Notes under the pieces: model-generated | Databases searched by the model: none | Seen by the model: only the letters and a program-made list of their open reading frames with translations | What the model was told of the DNA's origin: nothing | In this document: piece by piece, positions 25,891 through 33,715 of the stretch | Layout of the letters: every line of letters begins with the position of its first letter | Position numbering within the stretch: the stretch's first letter is position 1 | Virus record (IMG/VR): IMGVR_UViG_3300044970_001297 | Span: 1 to 64,000 of that record | Origin: a virus | DNA: 64,000 nucleotides | Strand: one strand, 5' to 3' | Position numbers and translations under genes: made by a program

Positions 25891-26756
25891 ACAGCACAAT
25901 GAAAAGAATCGCACTGATCCTTTCGATGGGAATAATGATGATCGGTGCAAAATGCACATCGGCTCCAAAGGTCGAGAAGCCAGCGACTCCCGTAGCAACC
26001 ATTGTATATGACGATGTCAAGAAGGTGACCGAGTCCAACGAAATCGTCAAGACAACTGCTCAGGAGATTCAGCAGTCATCTGCCGCGATCACTCAATCTG
26101 CCACCGTCATCAAGGACAAGACCGAAGATCCAGTGGTTGCCGAAGAGGCAAGCAAGATAGTTGTCGAGAGCAACAAGGTGGAGAATGCCTCCATCTCAAT
26201 ACAGAAGGAAGTTGACATGGTGCAGAAGGATCTTTCTGCCGAGAATGTGCAGCCTCTTCTTGAGCAGATTGAGCAACTTGAGAACACCAACAGCGATTGG
26301 AAGAAGAAGTACGACGATCTCGTCGCAGCATCGACCGCAGAGATTCAGAAGATTGTGAGAATCTTCTGGATGGTTGGGTTTGCAATGATCGTGGCAGGAA
26401 TGATCGTGGCATACTTTCACAGGGTCATCGGTGGAATCATCCTGTGCGCGGGATTTGTTTCCGTTGGTCTTGCAGCAGCAAACCAATACTACTATCAGGA
26501 GATCGCCACGGTTGGTCTTGTGGTATTCATAATCGGATTCCTCGCATCTGCGATTTCAGTTGGCTACTTCATCTTCAGGAACAAGAAGACGGAAGAAGCA
26601 GTCGCAGACAATGTCAAGTTGCTTGAGGACATCAAGACCGAGATTCCCGAAGAGGCAAAGATCAAGATCTTCGGTGACGATGGTATTGCCAAGAAGGTTC
26701 AGAAGCAATCCACTCAGAGGCTCGTCAAGGAAATCCGCTCAAAGTTGGTCAAATAG
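25887..26756 (+). CDS. Membrane-anchored coiled-coil protein
   Basis: A 289-residue protein. The start at 25887 overlaps the previous stop as ATGA. The N-terminus MNSTMKRIALILSMGIMMIG followed by AKC looks like a lipoprotein-type signal, although the lipobox is imperfect. Residues 50-150 are a long helical region (EIQQSSAAITQSATVIKD, LLEQIEQLENTNSDWKKK). Three hydrophobic segments follow (about residues 155-225), then a soluble tail. It could be an envelope protein used in lysis or superinfection exclusion. It is convergent with the RuvC-like gene and overlaps it by 8 bases. Confidence 0.6.
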   Translation: MNSTMKRIALILSMGIMMIGAKCTSAPKVEKPATPVATIVYDDVKKVTESNEIVKTTAQEIQQSSAAITQSATVIKDKTEDPVVAEEASKIVVESNKVENASISIQKEVDMVQKDLSAENVQPLLEQIEQLENTNSDWKKKYDDLVAASTAEIQKIVRIFWMVGFAMIVAGMIVAYFHRVIGGIILCAGFVSVGLAAANQYYYQEIATVGLVVFIIGFLASAISVGYFIFRNKKTEEAVADNVKLLEDIKTEIPEEAKIKIFGDDGIAKKVQKQSTQRLVKEIRSKLVK

Positions 26757-27324
26757 CGGAGAGAAGAATCTCGCTGTGAATCTTCTTGCAGATGTAGTAG
26801 GCATCTATCACATCTGACACTGGAGATGCAACATCTCTCTTGTCGGGTGTCATGATAGACTTGAGGTCTATGCCAGTTTCCTTCAGGAATGCCTCATGCA
26901 TGGCGGCTTTGTCCCCGTTTCCCTTGCCACAACCAAACTTCTTCACCTCTGTGGGTGGGATGATGGTGACGGGTATGCTCTCTTGGAACAACTTGTACTT
27001 CAGTACGCCAGTGTTCTCAGCGATATGAAACACCTTGCCCGTTGCCGAGTACGCATAGCCTTCTAGGGCGACTTGCTTGACATCCTTGAGAATGTCTATT
27101 GCCCAATCAGCAATGCTCTGATACCTCTCCATGTCCTCTTCCCATTCGGAGAACAACTCTCCATGAATGTTTCCCATGAAGACCTTGGCATACTTCTTGG
27201 TATCGGTGAGGAAATAGAAGCAGCAGTCATCGAAGGAGAATCTTCCACCGCCTTCGAAGACGCAGATGCAAGGACCACAGAGAGAGTAGTCGATTCCCGC
27301 GATGCTGTGGAGTTCATGTCCCAT
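26749..27324 (-). CDS. RuvC-like Holliday junction resolvase / RNase H-fold nuclease
   Basis: A 191-residue protein. Residues 8-13 (IAGIDYSL) give the first catalytic Asp of the RuvC/RNase H fold. VALEGYAYSATGK gives the Glu, and SDVIDAYYICKK supplies the C-terminal acidic residues. EVKKFGCGKGNGDKAAM matches the basic helix of the phage subgroup. It would resolve branched DNA before packaging, the role filled in T4 by the unrelated gp49. It is first in the leftward direction after a convergent boundary. Confidence 0.75.
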   Translation of the reverse strand: MGHELHSIAGIDYSLCGPCICVFEGGGRFSFDDCCFYFLTDTKKYAKVFMGNIHGELFSEWEEDMERYQSIADWAIDILKDVKQVALEGYAYSATGKVFHIAENTGVLKYKLFQESIPVTIIPPTEVKKFGCGKGNGDKAAMHEAFLKETGIDLKSIMTPDKRDVASPVSDVIDAYYICKKIHSEILLSAI

Positions 27325-27334
27325 GCAAGAGTAT

Positions 27335-28687
27335 TTAGGACAAGATGTAGTTCAATGTTCCCTGAGACGCATCGATATTCGTGTATGCGGATTTTGTTCC
27401 TATCATCTTGAACGATGCAATATCACCAGGCACTTTGGTGGCAGTAAACTTCAAAGATCCCGATTTTACTGATTTTACATCCAAGTTTATCTGATAGAAG
27501 TTCTTTTCTCCCAGTGCAGTCAACGCAGCATCTATGCTTTTTGGGTCGGCATTGAACTCATTTGCCATATTCTTGCAGAAGAAAACGGTTGTGGATGCGT
27601 CAAGTCTGGCCAAGGCAACCTCATCACCGAGTTCTTTCATCTTCTTCTCCAATGCCGAATAAACAACACGGACATCTGGTGAATACTGAGACATCTTGTC
27701 GTACTTCTTGAACTCTTCGAACACTTTGTATGTGTTGCCTATCTTGGACTTTCCCAAGCCAAGGATGTTTCTTATGCCATATTCGTATATGATCTTCTTC
27801 GCATCTTTTTCAGTTGCACCTATGTTGGTGGCTGCTTCCCATATCTTTTTGATCACGCTTCCGTCTGGTCTGTATTTCTTACTCTTTGTCACGATTGGAT
27901 ACAGGTTTCCAAAGAAACTTGCTGCCGCACCAGTACCCGCTTTCAAGGACAATGGAATCATGTCCCCATCTCTTGTTTCTGCTATGGCATCCGCTCCTTT
28001 GAAGGATTCGGACAAGGGGTAGATCATTCTCTTGACTTTTTTCCCTACAAATGGATTTACTCCAGATATGGCTTGTGCTGTTTTGTTTTCAAGAAGTATT
28101 ATACCAATGCAAACTTCACCAAGATACTTGAACTCTGCTATCTCTCCATCGTCTATGGCACCTATCCATTCAATCTTTGTGTGGTTGTCTCCGTCGAAAT
28201 ATTTTTCTAGAGATTTCTTGAAGTTCTTGTTCTTGTCCAACAACTTGTTCGTTCTGATATAAGCATTGCAAGACTCGGTAAGTTCCGATGTTTTGTTGAA
28301 CACAGCACACGCCACATTCTTATCACCAAAAATGTCGAGTTTGGTGATTGTTGCCTTGCTCAACATGTTGCTGGTCTGCAACTTCAGATCTATTCTGCCA
28401 GTTTTGGATGGCTTTGACATATTCTCTATGGTGCAGAGATATTCTTTGTTTTTGTATTCGACTGGAATCCACGCAACAACCTTTGGTCCCGTCCTACCCC
28501 CTGCGTAGGAGAGATATTCCTTCTCGTTCTTGAGGGATTTCAAGGTCACGGTATCTCCTTCGCGGAGAGATACCGCTGTGTGTTTGCCAACTGGCTTGAG
28601 TGTTGTGGCCTTTTTCAGAACTACAGGAACATCTCCCTTACCCTCAAAGTACTTCTTCCATGTGGCAAGACCCGCTGTACTGGCCAT
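27335..28687 (-). CDS. Conserved T4-like phage protein, possible nuclease fold
   Basis: A 450-residue protein starting MASTAGLATWKKYFEGKGDV. It belongs to a group I know from T4-like phages that begins W.KYF.GKG and has unknown function. Residues of about 230-255 (KGADAIAETRDGDMIPLSLKAG) show an acidic residue followed by an S-x-K on a beta strand, which faintly resembles a PD-(D/E)XK site. It lies at the end of the internal-protein region but has no leader ending in (I/L)-x-E. Confidence 0.6.
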   Translation of the reverse strand: MASTAGLATWKKYFEGKGDVPVVLKKATTLKPVGKHTAVSLREGDTVTLKSLKNEKEYLSYAGGRTGPKVVAWIPVEYKNKEYLCTIENMSKPSKTGRIDLKLQTSNMLSKATITKLDIFGDKNVACAVFNKTSELTESCNAYIRTNKLLDKNKNFKKSLEKYFDGDNHTKIEWIGAIDDGEIAEFKYLGEVCIGIILLENKTAQAISGVNPFVGKKVKRMIYPLSESFKGADAIAETRDGDMIPLSLKAGTGAAASFFGNLYPIVTKSKKYRPDGSVIKKIWEAATNIGATEKDAKKIIYEYGIRNILGLGKSKIGNTYKVFEEFKKYDKMSQYSPDVRVVYSALEKKMKELGDEVALARLDASTTVFFCKNMANEFNADPKSIDAALTALGEKNFYQINLDVKSVKSGSLKFTATKVPGDIASFKMIGTKSAYTNIDASQGTLNYILS

Positions 28688-28690
28688 AGT

Positions 28691-29158
28691 TTACTTCCTC
28701 TTGCGCGGTGATCTGGTTGATTTTTTCTTCGAAGATGTGTTCTTTATGGTGAGACGAACCTTTTCTGGCACACCGCCACCAGCACGGACAAGCCTCTCGC
28801 CTGTTCCCTTGGCAATCTCTCTGGTTGCCAACTTGCGAATCTGAGACAAAGTACCGACACGCGCATTCACGGGTGTCTTTGCATATGCAAGGCACATCTT
28901 TCCAGCGCAACGAGACATGAACTTGCCGACACGCCCAGCGAAGTCCATTACGCCCTCGCTGAGTTCCTTTGGACCACCGACGATCTCTGCGCTTGGTATG
29001 GTCGCGAGTGCCGTCCTCTTGGCATCTGATTGGTTCAAAGCCTGAATCACGACCTTGCGTGGGCTTCTGCCCTTTTCACCAGGCAACCTGTACCGAACAA
29101 GGTAGTTCTTCTCGTTGCTGTCCTTCTCGTCCTTGCTTGTTTCTTTCTTTTCAGCCAT
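28691..29158 (-). CDS. Basic hypothetical protein
   Basis: A 155-residue protein. The N-terminal half (YLVRYRLPGEKGRSPRKVVI) looks like a small beta domain. The middle (DFAGRVGKFMSRCAGKMCLA) contains two close cysteines, and the tail is Lys/Arg/Ser-rich. The high positive charge suggests nucleic acid binding inside the head. It is spaced 3 and 5 bases from its neighbours. Confidence 0.55.
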   Translation of the reverse strand: MAEKKETSKDEKDSNEKNYLVRYRLPGEKGRSPRKVVIQALNQSDAKRTALATIPSAEIVGGPKELSEGVMDFAGRVGKFMSRCAGKMCLAYAKTPVNARVGTLSQIRKLATREIAKGTGERLVRAGGGVPEKVRLTIKNTSSKKKSTRSPRKRK

Positions 29159-29163
29159 GTGTC

Positions 29164-29724
29164 TTATCCTAGCATTGGCCTGTCGCCATTGTTGAGTTTT
29201 GATAGGTCGATCTTTTGATTCGTTGCGGGGCGGAAGGAGTTGATTGTAGGCTCCGTCCTCTCTGGCTGTGTCGTGGGCATCCCCTGCATTGGTTGGTTTC
29301 TGAATCTTTCTCTGCCGTTCAGGACACCCTCCAGAACAGAGCCAGCCTTGGGTGTCTTCTGCTGTGGCTTCGAAGCCCTTGGCATTTCATTCACAACCTG
29401 TCTGTGCTGTGGTTCCTCTCGTCGTGCTGGTTCGTGTGTCCGAACTGAGATTGTTTCCTTCGGCACATTGAACTTGCGCTCTATTGATTCTGAAAGTTTC
29501 TTGAAAGTCGTGTTCTCTGGTAGTTTCGATGCGCCAAGACGCTTGATGCCGTCGTTTGATGTAAACTTGTATTTCATGGCTTCAAAGGTTTCCCTATCCT
29601 CAAAGATGTGCAATACAGAAGTGTTGTCTGAATAAAGAGTGAACAATGTATACTTCCCCGATAGATCGGGGTCATTGCTTTCCAAAAGAACGCGAGTGAT
29701 GCTTGATGTTAAAGAATCGGCCAT
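29164..29724 (-). CDS. Putative internal virion protein
   Basis: A 186-residue protein. The start at 29724 is chosen because it follows GGAGG and a CATAAATA late box. The N-terminus MADSLTSSITRVLLE|SNDPDL ends in V-L-L-E, an (I/L)-x-E site as cut by T4 gp21-type prohead protease. The following ~70 residues (GKYTLFTLYSDNTSVLHIFE) look globular. The C-terminal half is Pro/Arg/Gln-rich and probably disordered. Head location is inferred. Confidence 0.5.
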   Translation of the reverse strand: MADSLTSSITRVLLESNDPDLSGKYTLFTLYSDNTSVLHIFEDRETFEAMKYKFTSNDGIKRLGASKLPENTTFKKLSESIERKFNVPKETISVRTHEPARREEPQHRQVVNEMPRASKPQQKTPKAGSVLEGVLNGRERFRNQPMQGMPTTQPERTEPTINSFRPATNQKIDLSKLNNGDRPMLG

Positions 29725-29744
29725 CTCAGATGAATCCTCCGATT

Positions 29745-29752
29745 TATTTATG
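29745..29752 (-). promoter_or_regulatory. Late promoter box (CATAAATA)
   Basis: CATAAATA on the minus strand, followed by AATCGGAGG, lies upstream of the gene starting at 29724. Confidence 0.55.
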
Positions 29753-29811
29753 AAACAACAAAGGAGAGGTTTCCCTCTCCTTCGTGTGCATACCACCTTG
29801 TAGCCTAAGGT

Positions 29812-30765
29812 TTATTCGTCGCTGAGAAGAAGTGCGAGTTCGTCTGAAACCTCGCCAGTCTCTGCGAAATCAGCAAGGATCTCTGCAAGACCTTCTTCGC
29901 CATATAGTTCGATTCCCTCTGCGAGGATCGCGTCGAGGATGTCAAAATCCTCTTCCTCTGCAACCTCTTGACGAGTTGCACTGGTTCCTGTGGTTCCATA
30001 GGTTGCGCTGGAGCCAGTTGGACGACCAGAGCCTAGGTTTGTCTTGCGACTCTTTGGAGCCTTTGAGGTTGTAGTACCACCAGAACCAAATGTTCCGCTG
30101 CCCAATGCTCTTGCTAGGTCGTATCCACTCTTCATGCCAGAGAATCTACCTTGATTCCAATACTCAGCACCAGCCTCTGCAACCTCTTGACGAGTTGCAT
30201 TGGTTCCTGTGGTTCCATAGGTTGCACTGGAGCCAGTTGGACGACCAGAGCCTAGGTTTGTCTTGCGACCACCCTTTGGACCCTTTCCAAGGGTGTTGCT
30301 TCCACTGAATGTCTTTCCAGCATTCAATGCCTTTGCTATGTCATATCCACTCTTCATGCCAGAGAACTCACCTGTATTCCATGATGCTTCGTCGAGGATT
30401 GCCAACGCTTCCTCAATGTCGGCTTCTGTGATCGCACCCCTCTTGGCTGCTGTTCCGACAGATGCCTTAGCAGAAGACGATCCCTTGCCACCCTTGACGC
30501 TTGTTCTGTTGGATGAGGCAAAGTTGCCGCGACCACCGCTCTTGGCAGCAGTAGTGAATGCGTTTGGACTTGGCTTTCCACCACCCATCTGAGATGCAAG
30601 CCATTGAGCCAACTGCATGGCATTCATTGCACCACCGATTGATGAATGTCCCCATTGAATTCCAGATGTGCCAGAACCATCTGTTGCGGTTCCTGCTGTT
30701 GATGTGGAAACTGCCTCTTGGACAGATTCGATTAGTGATGCGTAGCCGTCGCGGTTGATTGCCAT
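29812..30765 (-). CDS. Repeat-containing putative internal virion protein
   Basis: A 317-residue, Gly/Ser/Thr/Ala-rich protein. The leader MAINRDGYASLIESVQEAVS contains L-I-E and V-Q-E sites. Two copies of a 73-residue unit containing FSGMKSGYD, then KTNLGSGRPTGSSATYG and ATRQEVAE occur in tandem (about residues 130-280). Another A(I/L)LDEA site lies at residue ~122. The C-terminus is acidic (LAEGIELYGEEGLAEIL). It may be cut into fragments in the prohead like T4 scaffold-associated proteins. That role is inferred. Confidence 0.55.
   Translation of the reverse strand: MAINRDGYASLIESVQEAVSTSTAGTATDGSGTSGIQWGHSSIGGAMNAMQLAQWLASQMGGGKPSPNAFTTAAKSGGRGNFASSNRTSVKGGKGSSSAKASVGTAAKRGAITEADIEEALAILDEASWNTGEFSGMKSGYDIAKALNAGKTFSGSNTLGKGPKGGRKTNLGSGRPTGSSATYGTTGTNATRQEVAEAGAEYWNQGRFSGMKSGYDLARALGSGTFGSGGTTTSKAPKSRKTNLGSGRPTGSSATYGTTGTSATRQEVAEEEDFDILDAILAEGIELYGEEGLAEILADFAETGEVSDELALLLSDE
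29955..30269. repeat. In-frame direct repeat inside the gene at 29812-30765
   Basis: Two 96-bp copies (29955-30050 and 30174-30269) differ at only a few positions and are 219 bp apart (73 codons), so the repeat keeps the frame. It encodes a GSGRPTGSSATYGTTG-type unit. Confidence 0.8.
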
Positions 30766-30821
30766 GTTCTTACCTTTCGTAGTTTCGAAACTTTATGAAT
30801 GTGCTGATAGGTTCTAGAATA

Positions 30822-30956
30822 TCAACACTTGTTTGAATATTTAGCATTTCTTGAATTGCAACCCTCAAGGTTCTTCTTTCGGTTCAGACTCTTCACGAAG
30901 ATCTGATGCTTGAGGTCACGGATTCTTGGTCTTGCTGGTGTCTTCACTTTTGCCAT
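30822..30956 (-). CDS. Small basic peptide (44 residues)
   Basis: The frame starts MAKVKTPARPRIRDLKHQIF after AAAAGGGGAC. It is very Lys/Arg-rich and lies in an otherwise empty gap between two probable internal-protein genes. It has no (I/L)-x-E leader. It could be a small DNA-binding head component or a remnant. Confidence 0.4.
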   Translation of the reverse strand: MAKVKTPARPRIRDLKHQIFVKSLNRKKNLEGCNSRNAKYSNKC

Positions 30957-30970
30957 GATATAGTCCCCTT

Positions 30971-32182
30971 TTACTTGGTCTTGAGTTTACCAGTTCTCTT
31001 TAGATAGTTATAGAGTGGACGCATACCCTCTTGGTTGTTCTGTCCGAAGTCGCCGCTACGAGCGCGGTTTCTGAAATCACGCATTGCTGCCTGAGCCTCG
31101 CGCTTCTTGGAAATCTGGCTCTTTGTCATCTTTGGCTTCTTGCCCTGCAAGCGATTTGCCATTGCCTCGACCGAACCAGAACCTGTGTCTCTTGCCACTC
31201 CCCTATCGATATTCAGGTTGCGGAATGATGCGATGGCTTTGCTGCGCTGATTGGCAAGGTTTCCTGCCTTCTGAGTGTACTTTCCACTCTTGCCTATGAG
31301 ACTTCCGCCACCCTTGACTGCCTCGGCAGATGCTCCACCCTTCATTGCCATTCTTGCAGCAACCTTGGATTGGAGTTCCGCTGCTGCTCTTGCGACCTTT
31401 GGATTTCCTGTGTCATATGCCTTACCTCTGAGGCGCATCAACTTCTTGTAGCCAGCCTCATCCAACTGCTCGGCTTCAGCAAGACCCTTTGCCTTCATAG
31501 CAGAGTGCTTGAGTGCGGCTCTTCCAAGAACTGCCGATGTTGCTCCACCAAACTTTTCCTTGTCCTTGTAGAACTTCTTCTTGAAGGAACGCTGCATGAA
31601 GTCTGCGACTTCGCCTTTGATGGGCTTCCCTGAAACATTGTGCTTGCGAATGATTCGCATACGCTTTGCACTGACTCCCTCTGCAAGCCCAACATCTTCT
31701 TTGGTTAGAATAGCGGTAGCACGCTTGACTCCGCGCTTTCTATTTTTCATCTTTCGTTCTGCTTCATCTGAAAGGCCCGATCCCACCATCTGGTTGTAAG
31801 CAGACAACTCACCATAATCTTTCATTGACTTGTTGATGTAGGAACCAAGAGTCTTCTTGTTCAACTCGTCCAGTTCTTCAACTTCCTCATTCACACCCAA
31901 CTCCTTCTCCTTCTTGGCAAGGTTCCAGGATCGTGCATACATGACTTCCTTCCACCTCTTGCCGTATTGCTTCTTGAAGGATGCCTTGACCTTGGGATCG
32001 GATGCCCAATCCTCCATGCCAGGTGCTGCCTTCTCTTCGATTGTCTCCTCGCAGATCTGACGAGCCTTCTCTGTGAGGGAGTTGAGGTAGCCCTCTTGGA
32101 GAGCCTTTGCGCGGTCAGCATCCACTGGATCGACCACAGATGCGATTGTCTCGTTGAGTGCCTTGATATCTCTTGTACGCAT
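30971..32182 (-). CDS. Basic internal virion polyprotein, probable prohead-protease substrate
   Basis: A 403-residue protein. The leader MRTRDIKALNE|TI ends in L9-N-E11. Further (I/L)-x-E sites lie at LAE168|G, LAE236|A and LDE242|A. Between them are strongly basic segments. GVSAKRMRIIRKHNVSGK (169-186) matches GVKRMRRLRRAHVSGK in the protein at 32456-33670, also just after an (I/L)-x-E site, and a KGGA motif is at 281-284. The pattern suggests a polyprotein cut by a gp21-type protease into basic peptides that stay with packaged DNA. That is an inference. Confidence 0.6.
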   Translation of the reverse strand: MRTRDIKALNETIASVVDPVDADRAKALQEGYLNSLTEKARQICEETIEEKAAPGMEDWASDPKVKASFKKQYGKRWKEVMYARSWNLAKKEKELGVNEEVEELDELNKKTLGSYINKSMKDYGELSAYNQMVGSGLSDEAERKMKNRKRGVKRATAILTKEDVGLAEGVSAKRMRIIRKHNVSGKPIKGEVADFMQRSFKKKFYKDKEKFGGATSAVLGRAALKHSAMKAKGLAEAEQLDEAGYKKLMRLRGKAYDTGNPKVARAAAELQSKVAARMAMKGGASAEAVKGGGSLIGKSGKYTQKAGNLANQRSKAIASFRNLNIDRGVARDTGSGSVEAMANRLQGKKPKMTKSQISKKREAQAAMRDFRNRARSGDFGQNNQEGMRPLYNYLKRTGKLKTK

Positions 32183-32194
32183 TTGTATTTCCTT

Positions 32195-32443
32195 TTAGAA
32201 CTTTCTACCTGTGATCATGTAATCGGTGTTGTCTTGTGGAGTGCCAAGTGTGTTCACGACGCCGCCAACCACGCGCTTCACGGCACGGCCAGCCTTCTTC
32301 AACTTGCGAAGCAACTTCTTTGCATCCTTTTCGTTTGGCTTTCTTACTTCCTGAATGTCCTCGGCGGGAACAAAGATGTTTGTATCCTTTGCCCTGCCCT
32401 GTGGAGTGATGGAGTTGAGGTGTTGTAGGAACTGATTGTTCAT
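32195..32443 (-). CDS. Small internal virion protein with shared leader
   Basis: An 82-residue protein. Residues 1-32 (MNNQFLQHLNSITPQGRAKD, NIFVPAEDIQE) are nearly the same as the start of the much larger protein at 37397-38737. That leader ends in I-Q-E|V, a prohead-protease-type site. The body is basic (KKLLRKLKKAGRAVKRVVGG). It appears to be a short basic peptide targeted to the head by a copied leader. It is 12 bases from each neighbouring gene. Confidence 0.55.
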   Translation of the reverse strand: MNNQFLQHLNSITPQGRAKDTNIFVPAEDIQEVRKPNEKDAKKLLRKLKKAGRAVKRVVGGVVNTLGTPQDNTDYMITGRKF

Positions 32444-32455
32444 GTTGGTTCTTTC

Positions 32456-33670
32456 TTAGTTTCGTGGAGACTTTATGCCTTGATCTCGCTTTCGCATTCC
32501 GCGAGCCATGAAATTCTGTCTTGCAGTCGTGATCTCTGCCTTGTCGTGATAACCGCCTCGCGCATGGATCGCAGGGTAACTTTTGAGTATTTCATTGGAA
32601 GCACCACCACGGCGAAGGGTAGCGACTTTTCTTTTCAAGTCTGCTAGATCGTATTCTGGTCCGTGTCCAAACTTACGATAGGCTTTTCCTACCTTGGAGC
32701 GAGTTGCTTCATTGACTTTACGAGGAGACTTCTTGCCATCCTCCCTGCTTCTCGTTGCCTTTCTTGCAAAGCGATATGTTGCCATTGAAGCATCATGTGG
32801 ATTATATGTTGGATCGCGCGGCTCATTGCGATTGAATCGCCCTTGGGCAGCAGCGGCTTTCTTCATCGTCTCTGCATCGGCACCACCGCGCTGAAGCATA
32901 GCCACCTCCCGCTTGAGTCTTGCCAAGTTCAATGCTTTGCTCTCATCAGAGCCGACCTTGTGCTTGCCATATACCTTGAGATACTTGGAGCGAGTTGCTT
33001 CCTTGAGTTGCTCCTCTGCATCCTTCTTGTTCTGCATCCAGAACTTTGCTTCTTCCTTGTCGCCCTTCTTTACTGCCTTGACGATCTCGCGTTTCGATCC
33101 CTTGATTGCCTTCTTGAGTTCACCCTTTGAGTGGACATAGGAACCCTCATCAAGATCCACATCTTCGAAGATCTTCTTGCCCTTGGCATTTGCCTTATCC
33201 ATGGCACCCTTGCTGAATCTTTCATATGCCTTGTCTGCTGCTGGTGTGGTGGGCTTGTCGGTGAAGAAGCCACGAATTGTCTGCTTTCTTGCTCCACCAC
33301 GACGAAGACGGCTTGCAGACAACTTGGAAAGTTCCTTGTCATATGCATCGGCGGTTTCGCGAGAAGCCTTTCCACTCACATGTGCGCGGCGAAGCCTACG
33401 CATTCTCTTCACGCCTTCAGAGATGGACTCTTCGTTCGTCTCTTCCTGCTTCTTTTCGGCGTTCTTGTCTAAAGGAGCCTTTTTGCCCTTCTTTGCAAGC
33501 CAAGCCTTTCCAGCAGCCATGTTTTCTCTTCTAAGTTGTGCTTCTGTCTTGGAGAAAGGCACTCCTCTACGACGAGCCTCGTTCATCTCAGGATGATCGA
33601 AAAGTGTATCGGTATTCTCGTTGAGTGCCTTGGCGAGATAGAGCCTCTGCTGTAGATTTGGTGAGTTCAT
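32456..33670 (-). CDS. Basic internal virion polyprotein with repeated modules
   Basis: A 404-residue protein. The leader ends at LNE18|N. Further (I/L/V)-x-E sites are ISE85|G, LDE175|G, LKE224|A and VNE321|A. The last two are each followed by ATRSK and a related ~60-residue basic module that ends in LQRGGA (259-264) or LRRGGA (352-357). A third RGGA motif (RRGGA, 123-127) ends the module that starts GVKRMRRLRRAHVSGK. The layout of cleavage site plus repeat suggests that it is processed into several histone-like peptides in the prohead. Confidence 0.6.
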   Translation of the reverse strand: MNSPNLQQRLYLAKALNENTDTLFDHPEMNEARRRGVPFSKTEAQLRRENMAAGKAWLAKKGKKAPLDKNAEKKQEETNEESISEGVKRMRRLRRAHVSGKASRETADAYDKELSKLSASRLRRGGARKQTIRGFFTDKPTTPAADKAYERFSKGAMDKANAKGKKIFEDVDLDEGSYVHSKGELKKAIKGSKREIVKAVKKGDKEEAKFWMQNKKDAEEQLKEATRSKYLKVYGKHKVGSDESKALNLARLKREVAMLQRGGADAETMKKAAAAQGRFNRNEPRDPTYNPHDASMATYRFARKATRSREDGKKSPRKVNEATRSKVGKAYRKFGHGPEYDLADLKRKVATLRRGGASNEILKSYPAIHARGGYHDKAEITTARQNFMARGMRKRDQGIKSPRN

Positions 33671-33707
33671 GCTTCTTCCTTATTTGCCTATTTTAGAACG
33701 CTTCTAT

Positions 33708-33715
33708 TATTTATG
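33708..33715 (-). promoter_or_regulatory. Late promoter box (CATAAATA)
   Basis: CATAAATA on the minus strand lies 38 bases upstream of the ATG at 33670, with AAGGAAGAAG near the start as ribosome-binding site. Confidence 0.55.
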
